A stretch of DNA of 64,000 nt, taken from NCBI GenBank assembly GCA_963556195.1, contig OY744519.1, forward strand, positions 34,380,301 through 34,444,300. The letters are read 5' to 3'. The position numbers and the translations under genes were made by a program. The DNA is from Sepiola atlantica. Lineage: Eukaryota; Mollusca; Cephalopoda; Sepiida; Sepiolidae. Shown piece by piece: positions 1-14,349 of this stretch (position 1 is its first letter; each line of letters opens with the position of its first letter). Below the pieces are notes generated by a model. That model saw nothing but the letters and a program-made list of their open reading frames with translations. It made no database searches and was not told where the DNA came from.

Positions 1-97
1 TACGTCTATTCCAAGAATTGAAATAGGTGAAAATTCCCTTTGTACGTTGTATAAAATATTAGAAGTTAAGAGCCACAATTACCAAATAAGCAAGCAT

Positions 98-462
<365 letters not shown>

Positions 463-470
463 ATCTATTG

Positions 471-525
<55 letters not shown>
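471..525. repeat. (TA)n array
   Basis: Separates the 251-462 repeat from fold-back iv. Confidence 0.95.
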
Positions 526-527
<2 letters not shown>

Positions 528-1032
528 TACAGAAAAATTAGTACAACATTCGTACCGTCGGTTTCAAGCTCAGAAGGACTTAACCATCCGGCTCTCTTCA
601 GCTTATGTTGTCACCTGTTACAGAAATGTGAATTCACGTATCACTCTCGTTTGGATACGTTATTTGCTTTAGAGTGTTATGTATATTTGTTTAAAATTTG
701 TATTAGGGAGAGAAATGTGAGACTATAAAGTTTAATAAAGTTCGAAAAAAGAGGGGGGTGAAATGTAACAGTTAAGATTTAAAATTAGAAAAACTATCTC
801 TATACAAGTGACGACTAATGGGAGCAATAATATTGGTGTAATGATTAAGTCTAGAGATAAGAACAAGGATTAATTAGGTCGACAAGATTGAACCTGTTTA
901 GGAGATTTAGGAGATTTAGGAGATTTAACATTTAACATAGAGGGGAATTGCAAAATTGAAGAGAGCCGGATGGTTAAGTTCTTTTTGAGCTTGAAACCGA
1001 CGGTACTAATATTGTACTAATTTTTCTGTACC
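526..1032. repeat. Fold-back element iv, ~75-bp terminal inverted arms
   Basis: GGTACAGAAAAATTAGTACA ... CCGGCTCTCTTC (526-600) is inverted at 958-1032 with few mismatches. The 357-bp interior is unassigned and contains a triple GGAGATTTA repeat (899-927). The outer sequence to ~1100 (ATCGATCACTCTGCCGGTA) resembles 31550-31570. Confidence 0.8.
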
Positions 1033-1121
1033 CCAAAATAAATAGATATTGCGCCTTTAATTTTCATTCTCAATTAATCGATCACTCTGCCGGTATTTTT
1101 CCCACCATATGACAAAAGAAG

Positions 1122-1122
<1 letters not shown>

Positions 1123-1185
<63 letters not shown>
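1123..1185. repeat. (TA)n array
   Basis: Left border of fold-back iii. Confidence 0.95.
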
Positions 1186-1188
<3 letters not shown>

Positions 1189-1476
1189 TAAGTTTTTGAA
1201 AGGATGTGGGCAATGCAAGTTCCGGGTAAGATGCAAGTTGTAAGGAACAAAAACAATAACAATAAATCGAATACGAAATATGACTTACTATTTATTTTTC
1301 CTTTTTTTTCTCTAAAATCTTACATAACAGCAAGAGTGTTTTTAGCTGTTAGTGTGATGTCCGGGTGATTAAAAATCACTATTTGATATTTCGGGAAATA
1401 TTTGCATTGCCCACATCCTTTCAAAAACTTACTACTACTATACCCAGCAATGCTTCAAGCAAACTACCATTCTCTA

Positions 1477-1481
<5 letters not shown>
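1186..1481. repeat. Fold-back element iii, right arm mostly deleted
   Basis: Same left arm as 21335 (GGATGTGGGCAATGCAAGTT). After TTTCGGGAAATA the right arm jumps to TTTGCATTGCCCACATCC. The tail TACCCAGCAATGCTTCAAGC is present. TA arrays lie on both sides. Confidence 0.8.

Positions 1482-1532
<51 letters not shown>
1482..1532. repeat. (TA)n array
   Basis: Between fold-backs iii and ii. Confidence 0.95.
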
Positions 1533-1535
<3 letters not shown>

Positions 1536-1856
1536 AATTTTATTTACACAGACATGTACAAAATCTGCGACACTGGCATGTCGATGTTATCGATCAACAG
1601 TTACTATAAACTGAGATCTCATCAGGCAGAGTTAGAATCCGATCTTAACCTCAGACGGATTCTAACTCTGCCTGATGAGATCTCAGTTTATAGTAACTGT
1701 TGATCGATAACATCGACATGCCAGTGTCGCAGATTTTGTACATGTCTGTGTAAATAAAATTATCATATATAAAGCTCTATTTTGATATTGAGCCCTTTTT
1801 ATAAACCCGGTTAAAATTCTCTGGATTACCACCCTGTGGATATTTTTCACCTGGAT

Positions 1857-1859
<3 letters not shown>
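1527..1859. repeat. Fold-back element ii: perfect ~114-bp inverted arms plus tail
   Basis: 1527-1641 is inverted at 1656-1770 without visible mismatch; the spacer is 14 bp. A unique tail follows (AAAGCTCTATTTTGATATTG, ACCCGGTTAAAATTCTCTGG) up to a TA array. Copies at 31915-32160 and 51625-51790 share arm and tail but are not palindromic. Confidence 0.9.

Positions 1860-1914
<55 letters not shown>
1860..1914. repeat. (TA)n array
   Basis: Right end of fold-back ii. Confidence 0.95.
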
Positions 1915-1917
<3 letters not shown>

Positions 1918-1919
1918 GA

Positions 1920-2765
1920 GAGGGGGAGAGAGATATGAGGGGGTGACTTCGTGATGAATACAGGGAGGGCGAAACTGGCAACGTACTTATTCGATGAAGT
2001 GAGAGAAAGAAATCTTAATTAGGCATTCGCACTCTTCTTGTAGCGAACGTTTTTCCTCGCCTCATTTCATTACGTTAAATTATTTTTTTTATCTAAAATG
2101 AAAGAAATTGTTTTAGTACTTTATGCTATTGCCTTTTTGGTTACAATAAATAATAAAATAAAACTAATAAAGTGTAAGTCACGTTGCCGCGAGAAACATA
2201 CGAGCTTTGCAAGTGGTCACACAATTCTATTAACATAAAGATGCACACAAAACAGACAAAGATTCGTAATTGTATTTTTTGCAAGTAGACTTTCACTCTA
2301 TTTTAGCAGATGAAATTTTTGTCATCTGCGCCATAAAAATATTTAAATAGCAACACAAAGTAAACATTTATGTAACTCTTTTTGTCACAAAATCATATTT
2401 GTTGATTAATATTTTATTAAATCAAACCTATACTGTCATGATCATTTCTGACTTACAACCAGTTATTGCTACGTGCGTGTGCGTTGCGATGTTCTGAAAC
2501 AAAATGGCGTAGATGTTATTCAATTAGTTACTTAAACTACTTTTTAGTTACAAAGGATTTATACAGTAAAATGACCGTGAATACGCTAAAATAAATATAG
2601 GTTTCATTATATTATTAAGGGGGAGGGAATATAAGAAACTCGGCGTTGCCTGGAAATAAAAATAAACAAATCTACATTTCATTATATTTTTTAGGAAGTG
2701 GGTGAGGAAGAAAATCTGTGTTGTCTGAGAGAAATAGCTTTAAAACTGAAGGCTCAAGTGAATGA
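1920..2765. other. No recognised feature
   Basis: AT-rich unique-looking DNA; only a short GTTGCCTGG repeat scrap near 2643. Confidence 0.6.
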
Positions 2766-2769
2766 CTTA

Positions 2770-2896
<127 letters not shown>

Positions 2897-3020
2897 TTCA
2901 ATACATTAAAACAAGAGAGATGAATAGGCTGGGCGGAGATGAAAGAGGGGTGGGGGGGAGGGATGTGGAAAATACAGAAGGGATAAGAGAGAAAGATAGA
3001 GAGACGGATTGAGATATTAC

Positions 3021-3022
<2 letters not shown>

Positions 3023-3098
<76 letters not shown>
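3023..3098. repeat. (TA)n array
   Basis: Follows a short GA-rich stretch. Confidence 0.95.
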
Positions 3099-3103
<5 letters not shown>

Positions 3104-3205
3104 CTTATTGTGTTTTATTGTTCTATATATCAAGATTCCAATTTGATTTTATTGCTGAAGATTTGGATAAAAATCCGCATATTCACCAGCAATAAAATTA
3201 TCAAT

Positions 3206-3212
<7 letters not shown>

Positions 3213-3268
<56 letters not shown>
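3213..3268. repeat. (TA)n array
   Basis: Followed by CGTTTGTGTGTGTATG. Confidence 0.95.
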
Positions 3269-6665
<3,397 letters not shown>

Positions 6666-6686
6666 TTTTCCCATCTGATTCTGCTA

Positions 6687-6895
6687 TAAAAGTTTAAAGA
6701 CGCGCCCATGTTGTACCTAAGAATTAAAAGTTTAGAGACTCGCCCCTGTTGTACCAAGGAACTAAAAGTTTAGAGACGCACCCATGTTGTACCAAAGAAC
6801 TGAAAATTTAGAGACGCGCTCCTATTATTCCAAAGAACTTACAGTTTAGAGACGCGCCCCTGTCGTACCAAAGAACTAAAAGTTTAGAGAAGCCA
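6687..6895 (+). repeat. 38-bp tandem repeat, 5.5 copies
   Basis: The unit is AAAAGTTTAGAGACGCGCCC ATGTTGTACCAAAGAACT, with substitutions (ACTCGCCCC, GCTCCTATTATT). No frame spans it. Confidence 0.85.
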
Positions 6896-7093
6896 TCCTC
6901 TAACTCACTATGACGTCATTTCCGGATTAGTTTTAGGTATGACATGGGTATCAAGCTAAAGCCTGGGATTTTGGATCTCCACCTTCCTAGACCTCGTCTC
7001 ATACCGACAGAATAAAGGCCGGTAAGAGAGTTACAGAAACGATAGTTATAGATATTGTATAAAATAAGAGAGAGGGAGTCAAACAATATACAA

Positions 7094-7098
<5 letters not shown>

Positions 7099-7144
<46 letters not shown>

Positions 7145-7160
7145 CTAGAGAGAGAGAGAA
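7099..7160. repeat. (GA)n array
   Basis: Two short interruptions. Confidence 0.9.
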
Positions 7161-7861
7161 TTATTATTGGCTATTTTTAGGACTACATTTCACACGTCAT
7201 GCCCGCTTTGCTTCTAATGGTACTTAACTCCAAAACCCCAGTACAAAATTACCCCGGCATGATATGCGAGCACGTGATATCTAGTGCGCATGCATATAAA
7301 ATTTGAACCTGTACCTTTTAAACAGTTAAGACCCTGTCTTCTAGAAAGAGGTGTGGTGGCTGCTTCAAGGCCACTAGAAAAAACATTTTCTCGTGTACTT
7401 TTTACGCTTTCTTCCCTTTCCTCAAAATCATTCTCATATTGTTTTAATTTTATTTTGACTTGTACTAATGTGCCGCCCAAATTTGCGTCTTTTCTTCAGT
7501 GCATGACTTATTGTCTAAACACAAAGTGTAAAATATTGACAGCCCTTGTGTCAGACTTGGTTAATCTAAATATCGTATATTAAGAGGAAGTTAACATTTG
7601 CCTGCAGTGAGGAACACACAGTTGATTTTTAAAGATGAGTACAACACCATGAGAAGACATCTCGTATTAATTCTAGGATGAGTAATATATCAGAATACAG
7701 CATCCCGAATCACGCAATGCGTGAACGTGCCTTGTTTAAAAAAAAATGTAATTAACGAAGGCACGCAGAAATATCCATAACGCAAGAACCGAAAGAACGA
7801 ATTCAGTGAGAAACGATCCAGTTTACCCGTCATGAAATGCGTTGATTGTTTGTGCTTACGG

Positions 7862-7947
<86 letters not shown>

Positions 7948-8246
7948 GTTGTGGAGATTCGACAAGCAACATAACTCTCCATTTTTTTTCTATCACTCTT
8001 AATATGTGTTTATATGAAAGTCCTCAACGACATCTTTATCCCGCCTTAAATTGATGACGTCTGATTACGAAATCGTTAAAGATATACGTAATAAGTTTAG
8101 AGAGAAAAGACGAGGGATAGGAAGGGGGAATTGCGCTGAGATTAGACAAGCAACATAACTTCCTCTCTTTTTCTATCACTCTAACTATTTGCTTATAATG
8201 GCAAATAGTGCGAGCTAGTATCGGCCTAGGATCAAAATCTAGTATC
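7161..8246. other. No recognised gene
   Basis: One GA array inside. The block AGATTAGACAAGCAACATAA CT (8130) repeats GAGATTCGACAAGCAACATA (7952). Confidence 0.5.
7864..7944. repeat. (GA)n array
   Basis: 81 bp, uninterrupted. Confidence 0.95.
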
Positions 8247-8745
8247 TATTTGAAACTTAATCATAACAGACCAAAGACAATGTTATTTAAAATTGAATCA
8301 TAACAGACAAAAGAAAATGCTATTTCAAACTTAATGGTGACAGACCAAAGAATATGCTATATTAAACATAATCATTACGAACCAAAGAAAATCCTATTTC
8401 AAACTTAATCTTGACAGACCAAGAGAAATTCATATTTCAAACTTAATTGTTACAGATAAAAAAATCTATTTCAAATTTTATCCTGACACACCAAACGAAA
8501 TGCTATTTTAAAATTAATCGTGACACGCCAAATCAATTGTTATATAAACTTAATCGTAACAGACCGAAGAAAATGCTATTTCAAATTTAATCGTGAGAGA
8601 CAAAAGCATATGCTATTTCAAACATAACCATTACACACAAAGTTAATTCTATTTCAAACTTAATGGTGACAGACCAAAGGAAATGCTATTTTAAACTTAA
8701 GCATGGCCGACTAAAAGACATGCTATTTAAAATTTAATCGTGATG
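8247..8745 (+). repeat. ~41-bp satellite array, ~12 diverged copies
   Basis: Consensus ATGCTATTTCAAACTTAATC GTGACAGACCAAAGAAA with many indels. It shares the TATTTCAAACTTAA..GTGACAGACC core with 48788-49420. Confidence 0.85.
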
Positions 8746-9378
8746 TTGGATAATGACTCTGTGAGGCCGGACGCATTTTGAAGTGGACGTATGTGGGGAG
8801 ATCGTTTGGTTTGGCTTGCGCGATTTCGTGCGGGTGAACCCGTACAACCGAGTGCAAGATAAGGCTGGTCTCACTATTGGAGCTCACAGACGTTGACAGA
8901 GCCACCACGTTGACGAGACCTCAGGTCAAGGGTCAAGGTGCACCTGCGCATAGGGGTTCTGTGACGTCACGGGCTTTTGTGTGTGAAGCTGTGTTTTACC
9001 AGTCTGGGTTTTGGAAGCAGGCCGAACAGACGATTTCTCTATGTAGTCTTCAAATGATTAGGGGAATTAAATTCCCTAAGAGAATACAGGCGTGAGATTC
9101 CTTCTTTCCCCCCTCCTCGAATGGCTAAGGACTTAAGCTAGGAATTAACTATGAAAAAGTAGTAATTTGGTCTTTCCCTCAACGTTAGTGAAACATCTCC
9201 AGCGGCGACGGTAACTGACGCCTGAAATAAACAAATCAAAACTAAAAGAGTGTTGCCTCCTGAATCGTTCATGAAGGTTTTGCTGCAGACACATCGATAC
9301 GACATCGAGACGGCACCCCTCCACACGAATTGGAAGAGAAGGTACGAGAAATTAAATGGTATGCAACAGTGAGAGATA
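8746..9378. other. No recognised gene
   Basis: GC-richer (8750-9000); short frames lack family similarity. Confidence 0.5.
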
Positions 9379-9560
9379 AAAGAAAATGCTATTTCAAACA
9401 TGGTATTTTGAACTTAAGCGCTACAAACAGACCGACAGACAGAGCTTATTATTGTGATGCTTGGACGCATTAAAACTAAGATACGTCCATTCAATCTGCG
9501 CGTTTAAAAAATTAAGCGTGACGGGACCGACCAACCGACTGACGAGCAATTCCTTATAAG
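9379..9560 (+). repeat. Isolated satellite units and an associated ACGTCCATTCAAT block
   Basis: AATGCTATTTCAAACATGGT and AACTTAAGCGCTACAAACAG are single units. ACGTCCATTCAATCTGCGCG then AATTAAGCGTGACGG resembles the left edge of the 48788 array (GCGTCCGTTCAGTATGCGC). Confidence 0.6.
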
Positions 9561-10136
9561 GAGCAATGAGATTTGTGGCAAAAAAGTCCAAAGAACAAAG
9601 TTTATTGATTTAGAATTGACATTAATAAAAATAATTACATGACCCAAAACAAGTTGAAGTGACTAATCCAGAATGTTAATTAATCGATTTGAAATCTGAT
9701 TTATTTTCTTTAGGCCAGAATTTAAAATTGGTTAATTCAAATTTTAAATTAACCCCTGAAGATTGATAATTCATTAAAATCCTGCAAGGTGAGTTCAAAA
9801 GAGTGTTTAGAACTCAACACTGAATTCTTCATTTAAAACTCGCATATAACTGAGAGATACACATATGCATACAGCATTTACGCTAAAATTCGAATACATT
9901 ATTTTATCAGTTTTAAACATAAGACTTTATTCTAAAAATGATATTTCAACAAACAGTTACACACAACGTGCCCAGTTAAAAGCATGCCGATTTTAAATGA
10001 CGTACCCAATAACAATGATACGCAAACAAAAACAAACGCCGACCACAATTCTTACTTTTCTTTTGAAAAAGAAATAACACATCACACAATAAGTACCCAC
10101 GCCTAACTAATAAAACAACTACTTGTAGGAAAAATT
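9561..10136. other. No recognised feature
   Basis: AT-rich; AATTTAAAATTGGTTAATTC AAATTTTAAATT at 9718 is a small self-complementary spot. Confidence 0.5.
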
Positions 10137-11090
10137 CGACTTTATTCATCAACATAGTCTCCTTCTTGGGATAATACTTTGATTCCAGCGTTCATCTAAC
10201 AATTCGATGCTTTTTTTATAAAACGATTTGTCTTTTGCCTCAAAATACGCCTCAGTTGCCGATATTATTTCTTCATTGGAGCCAACTCTCTTTCTCTTTT
10301 GAGGTCTGCAAACAGTCAGTAGTCGCTTGAGGTAGATCTTGGAGAATAAGGTGAGTGCTGAAGCAATTGGAAATGCAATTCATGCAGTTTTGTCATCGTT
10401 ACGATCGACTTGTGACACGGTGCATGGGTCTGGTGAAAGAACACATTTCCCTTCATTTGTGGCCGTTTTGGGTGCGATATCTTCCTTGAAACGCACCGAT
10501 GATGCTATATAACATTCAACATTGATGGTTCTTCCTTTCCCAAGGTAATCTATGAACAAAATACCTTACGCATTCCAAAATACGGAAGCCAAAACCTTGC
10601 CTGCTGATGTTTGCTTCTTTAGTTGCTTTGCACGTCTTTCACTTGCTGATTTCCACTCAGCTGACTGTCGATTTGATTCCGGAGTGAATTAGTGGATCCA
10701 TGTTACATCCATCGTCACATATTGACGCAAAAACTACTTTTTGGTGCGTTGAAACAGTTGCAAGCAATGCTCTGAGTCGTCGACGCATTGTTGTTTTTGA
10801 TCGTCTGTGAGCAAATGCGGCACCCACTTTGAACACAGCTTTCTCATTGCAAGATAGTGAATACATTGCCTTCTGATGTCTTCAACTCATCTCCTATCTC
10901 ACGCAACTTCAATTTACGGACAAAACGAGTTTGTGAACTTTTTAATATTTTCCGGAACAACTTCTAAATTTGAGCGACCTGAGCGTTCAGCATCATTTGT
11001 GTCTATACGACCACAGTTAAAGTCAACATACTACCCCTTTACCGTTGCTTCTGATGTAGCAGTGTCTGAATAACATTGATTTGCTTGAAC
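10137..11090 (-). pseudogene. Mariner (SETMAR-type) transposase pseudogene
   Basis: Read on the minus strand. The N-terminal part includes DFNCGRIDTNDAERSGRSNL (11030-10970) and ENIKK. The middle VFKVGAAF is followed by a frame change and RVDDSEQCLQLF (10790-10750), GSTNSLRNQ, then the block ILFIDYLGKG (near 10560). The C-terminus EAYFEAKDKSFYKK and ELLDERW ends about 10140. Family knowledge: mariner transposases use a D,D34D triad. Here stops and frameshifts interrupt every domain, so it is inactive. The 5' edge forms an inverted pair with a fragment at 11899-12070. Confidence 0.8.
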
Positions 11091-11212
11091 AATATTTTTC
11101 ATCATCAGAAGTCAATGCTATCTCAACATACAAATTCAGATTTGTTTATTTTTTTTTACTTTGCAACAGTAACTTCACTTAGATAATTTTAATTTATAGA
11201 CTAACTAGTAGG

Positions 11213-11400
11213 GATACTTGGCGTTGCCCGGAGGCCATAAAAACAAAATAGAAGAAATTAAATAGTGTAACATATTAAAACTTCTATCTCTCTCCCTCTC
11301 TGTAGCAGTCTTTCTATTTTTGTCTCTTTCCCCCTTCCACAGCATTCCCCTCCCTCTCTCCAACCCTCTCTTTTACCTCTAACCAGCTCATTCCTGTCTT
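11213..11400 (+). repeat. Dispersed repeat, copy 2
   Basis: GGCGTTGCCCGGAGGCCATA, AGAAATTAAATAGTGTAACA, AAAACTTCTATCTCTCTCC; partner of 6498-6665. A shorter relative is near 2640. Confidence 0.65.
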
Positions 11401-11454
11401 ATTTCAATATGTTGAAAAAATATAATGTAATTCATTTCCCGGAGTTATCTGTTT

Positions 11455-11801
11455 TAAATGTAATACTGTAATCTTACATTTATTGCTCCTGAACAACGCC
11501 GAGTTGAACAGAATATTTTGACTTACACAAATATATTACTGTAATGTGAGTAAGGAAACCTTCAAAGCACTGTCAAAAGTACAGTTAAAATCAAAGTATG
11601 AATAGAATTGATGTTGATAATCACAATTTTCTTGCTCCAGGATAAGGCCGAGTATAACTAAAGTTTTGTACAACCTCATTTACTAAATACACTACTGTAA
11701 TAGTAGTAAGGAGGCCTTCACAGCACTGTCAAAAGTATTGGCAAATCAAAGTATGAAGAGAAATAATGTTGATAATGACAATTTTATTGCTCCCGGACAA
11801 C
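11455..11801 (+). repeat. Diverged tandem repeat, period ~150-155 bp
   Basis: The block TTGCTCC(T/A/C)GGA(C/T)AA recurs at about 11482, 11632 and 11787. Between them come ACTGTAAT..GTAAGGA and AGCACTGTCAAAAGTA, followed by ATGTTGATAATCACAATTTT. About 2.3 copies. Confidence 0.6.
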
Positions 11802-11867
11802 AGTAATAATACTATATTATTATTTTTATGACTCCCGGACAACGCCAATACCCTTTTCTTGTATACA
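11802..11867 (+). repeat. ~65-bp direct repeat, left copy
   Basis: Matches 12082-12146 with two or three differences (core TTTTTATGACTCCCGGACAA). It flanks the mariner N-terminal fragment. Confidence 0.75.
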
Positions 11868-11889
11868 GCACAGTAAAGTTCTTCATCTC

Positions 11890-12070
11890 AGGCAGTGCAT
11901 TGCTTTCTGACGATGAAAAATACTGTTCAAGCAAATAAATGTCTTGACAAGTGTTATTCAGACACTGCTATACTAGAAACAACGTTTAAGGGGTAGTATG
12001 TTGACTTTAAATGCGGTCGTTTAAACACACCTGCTCTATCTATTGTATTGAGCAATTTGGCCATAAGCTA
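11890..12070 (+). pseudogene. Mariner transposase N-terminal fragment, opposite orientation to 10137-11090
   Basis: The start MKNTVQANKC, CYSDTAILETT and VDFKCGR correspond to the N-terminus of the element at 10137-11090, which is on the other strand. The DNA of 11899-12005 is the inverted copy of 11020-11115 with a small indel. Direct repeats of ~65 bp (11802-11867 and 12082-12146) bracket it. Confidence 0.6.
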
Positions 12071-12081
12071 TACCACTTAAG

Positions 12082-12146
12082 AGTAGTAATACTATATTAT
12101 TATTTTTATGACTCCCGGACAACGCCAATACCTTTTCTTGTATACA
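12082..12146 (+). repeat. ~65-bp direct repeat, right copy
   Basis: Partner of 11802-11867. It is far longer than the 2-bp TA duplication of mariners, so a segmental duplication or insertion into a tandem repeat is more likely. Confidence 0.75.
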
Positions 12147-12767
12147 TCATCATAAAACTAATAATCCGATTTGACTAAAATTTTGAAACGTGACATTTAA
12201 AGGTTAGTACTTTATAAACATCAGATGAACTTTTTATGAGTGGCGCTATCTATATGTCAATCCCGAGACTTATTGAGTGATGTGTTAGTATATACATGGT
12301 GTTGGAGGCAAATTTAATAATCTTTTTATATTCTTTTATTTTAGAACCATTTGCAGTATTTGATAGCGGTAAAGTGCAACGGATAGTGTTTTTGTGTAAT
12401 ATTGGTGGGGTTGGGAGCTGGAGAGACTATACGATTAGAAAGCACCGAAACAGTGGAAGAGAGTGATCTGCATGATGAGGATTCACGCCGGATTAAAACA
12501 AATCGAAAATCTTAGCTGCAGCTCAGTGCTCTTTGAATGCCCTGAAAGCCGTGAGATGTGAGCTGGAAAATCGCGATGGAGATGTGTGGAAGTATTGGCT
12601 AACAGAACAGATCATAGCAAACGTTCTGACTGTGTCCTTCCAATGAAATTCGTCGATAAACTGCAAAAAAAGTCTGACAAAATCAAAACAAGGCAATGTG
12701 GACCTTGGCGAGACAGATACGCATCGGAGTAGCGAGTATGAAGAAAGAACTGAACAAGGATCATCGC

Positions 12768-12783
12768 TACTCAAGAGTCACAA
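12768..12783 (+). repeat. Target-site duplication, left copy
   Basis: This 16-bp sequence is repeated without mismatch at 13132-13147, immediately after the U2-SINE. Confidence 0.9.
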
Positions 12784-13131
12784 GTTACTCACTTGGCCTT
12801 TTGGCTAAGATCAAAGTGTAGTATCTGTTCCGATGGATACTGCACCCCATAGACTGGTATTGTCTTGGCCTTCGGGGCTTGATTTACGCCAGTCTATGGG
12901 TCTGTCCTGTGCAGTTCGAGGAGGTTCATCCTCCCAGGCTTCGCCTTCCCTCTTTGGGGAGGAGTAAGTTTATTGCTTACTGCCTGAGGCGCCTCCATTG
13001 GGGAATGCCGACGGGGCTGGCCAGGCAATTTTTAAACCCCACTTACCCGACCCGACCTTGGGTCACATCTTACTTGTGGGAGTAAGATAAAAACTGGCCT
13101 TGTGCCTAACTCCTGGAGAGGAGTAAATCAA
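12784..13131 (+). mobile_element. U2-snRNA-headed SINE, subfamily A, full length with 16-bp target duplication
   Basis: The first ~50 bases match the 5' end of U2 snRNA: CTTGGCCTTTTGGCTAAG, then ATCAAAGTGTAGTATCTGTTC, about 36 of 38 positions against the U2 sequence I know. This includes the GTAGTA branch-site-recognition segment. After it comes an unrelated ~250-bp GC-richer body and a tail ending ...CTTGTGCCTAACTCCTGG then GAGTAAATCAA. Perfect 16-bp direct repeats (TACTCAAGAGTCACAA) flank it at 12768-12783 and 13132-13147, the mark of LINE-mediated retroposition. The insertion splits a Tc1/mariner-type transposase pseudogene, which reads through on both sides once the SINE is removed, so the SINE is the younger element. 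U2 genes use external promoters, so the insert has no obvious promoter of its own. Confidence 0.85.
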
Positions 13132-13147
13132 TACTCAAGAGTCACAA
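13132..13147 (+). repeat. Target-site duplication, right copy
   Basis: Identical to 12768-12783. It defines the 3' end of the SINE at ...GAGTAAATCAA. Confidence 0.9.
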
Positions 13148-13878
13148 AGGCCAATAACACACCAAGAGAACCGCTTTACGAAAACCAGGAACACGCCTCA
13201 ACAAGGTGAAACACCCCGTCGAGTCCTGGATTCCTGGTTCTTTTCCGGACCAGTTGCAGAATGGACAGAACAACAAGTCGTTAGCCTACAGTTCGAAGTA
13301 CGAAGTCCAGCGCCTCATGAAGACCAATTATTTTTCAAATTGTGATGATTTTGAAATGTATTTCCAGCGAAGGCAACGCCATACCACCCCGAATCTTCGA
13401 AAAGGAACTCAATTCAGACGGCTATATTGAGTTGCTGTCCACAGTTCTCAAGCGCTGGACGAAGAGGGTCACTGTAGGAACGCCATGCGCGTGGAAGCAG
13501 GACTCAGCTCAGTGTTACACCTCCGGAAATCCAGAAAAGGGCTGTCTGAAAACTTCCACAACTTCATTAGTTAATCTGATCGCCCAAGCTCGCCTGATTG
13601 TTACCCCATAGACTATTATGCGTGGGGCGCAGTTGAAAAAGAAACCGAATGTACAGCTTGCAGCACTGGTGTTCAGGGGCTTCTTAAAGGATACCGTCAA
13701 GACTACGCACTCCAGGTTTAGGTCACGCTGTAGTGGGAATCATAGCGGGTTCTTCGAGTCAGCTGTATTCAACAAAAGATCTTCTAAGGGATGCATCTTT
13801 AATTTTTACAATAAACCAATTATTTGGCAAGATACAACGTTTTCTTTATTTCTTTCCCAAAAATGTCAATTTTTTCTC

Positions 13879-13900
13879 GAACACACACACACACACACAC

Positions 13901-13969
<69 letters not shown>
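13879..13969. repeat. (CA)n(TA)n compound array
   Basis: CA 13879-13918, TA 13919-13969. Confidence 0.95.
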
Positions 13970-13972
<3 letters not shown>

Positions 13973-14075
13973 CTTAAGCCGGAAATATAACTTCATTAAG
14001 CTTGTAACTTGAAACAATTTGGATGATATAAAAAGGGATATATACATTAAACAATATATATTCTTGATATAAACC

Positions 14076-14078
<3 letters not shown>

Positions 14079-14147
<69 letters not shown>
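14079..14147. repeat. (TA)n array
   Basis: Upstream border of the mariner region. Confidence 0.95.
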
Positions 14148-14149
<2 letters not shown>

Positions 14150-14349
14150 GTTGATTTATAAATAATTTCCGATTTTGTTGATACAATTTAGAAGCGTTTA
14201 TTGGTCATTTTAAAACACCTCAAAGTTTGGTTTACTAGTGTAAATTTTAATGAAAGGTCTCTTTCTATTTTTCGGAGCTTTTTTTATAACTTGTATTACG
14301 GTAAAATTATTAATCTATAATTCCTAATATTATGTAATGATTGAAGCTG

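Larger units (their letters stand above)
12680..13765 (+). pseudogene. Tc1/mariner-superfamily transposase pseudogene, split by a SINE
   Basis: The transposase would cut and paste its own element. Recognisable blocks in order: a helix-turn-helix-like stretch around 12700-12767, then (after the SINE) LNKVKHPVE near 13200, a degraded FSDQ catalytic block near 13245, EGNAIPPRIFEKELN near 13370, WKQDSAQCYTS near 13490 (catalytic second D), and DYYAWGAVEKET across 13610-13650. The C-terminal HSRFRSRC block is near 13710. The blocks lie in all three plus frames, so many frameshifts are present. It resembles the transposase type with DYYVWGVVERET common in arthropods and molluscs. The element is dead, and the nested SINE at 12784-13131 is younger. 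Confidence 0.75.

Noticed and set aside
12784..12830. A genuine U2 snRNA gene
   Set aside because: Only ~45 bases match. The Sm site and 3' stem-loops are missing, no promoter elements are visible, and target duplications show retroposition.
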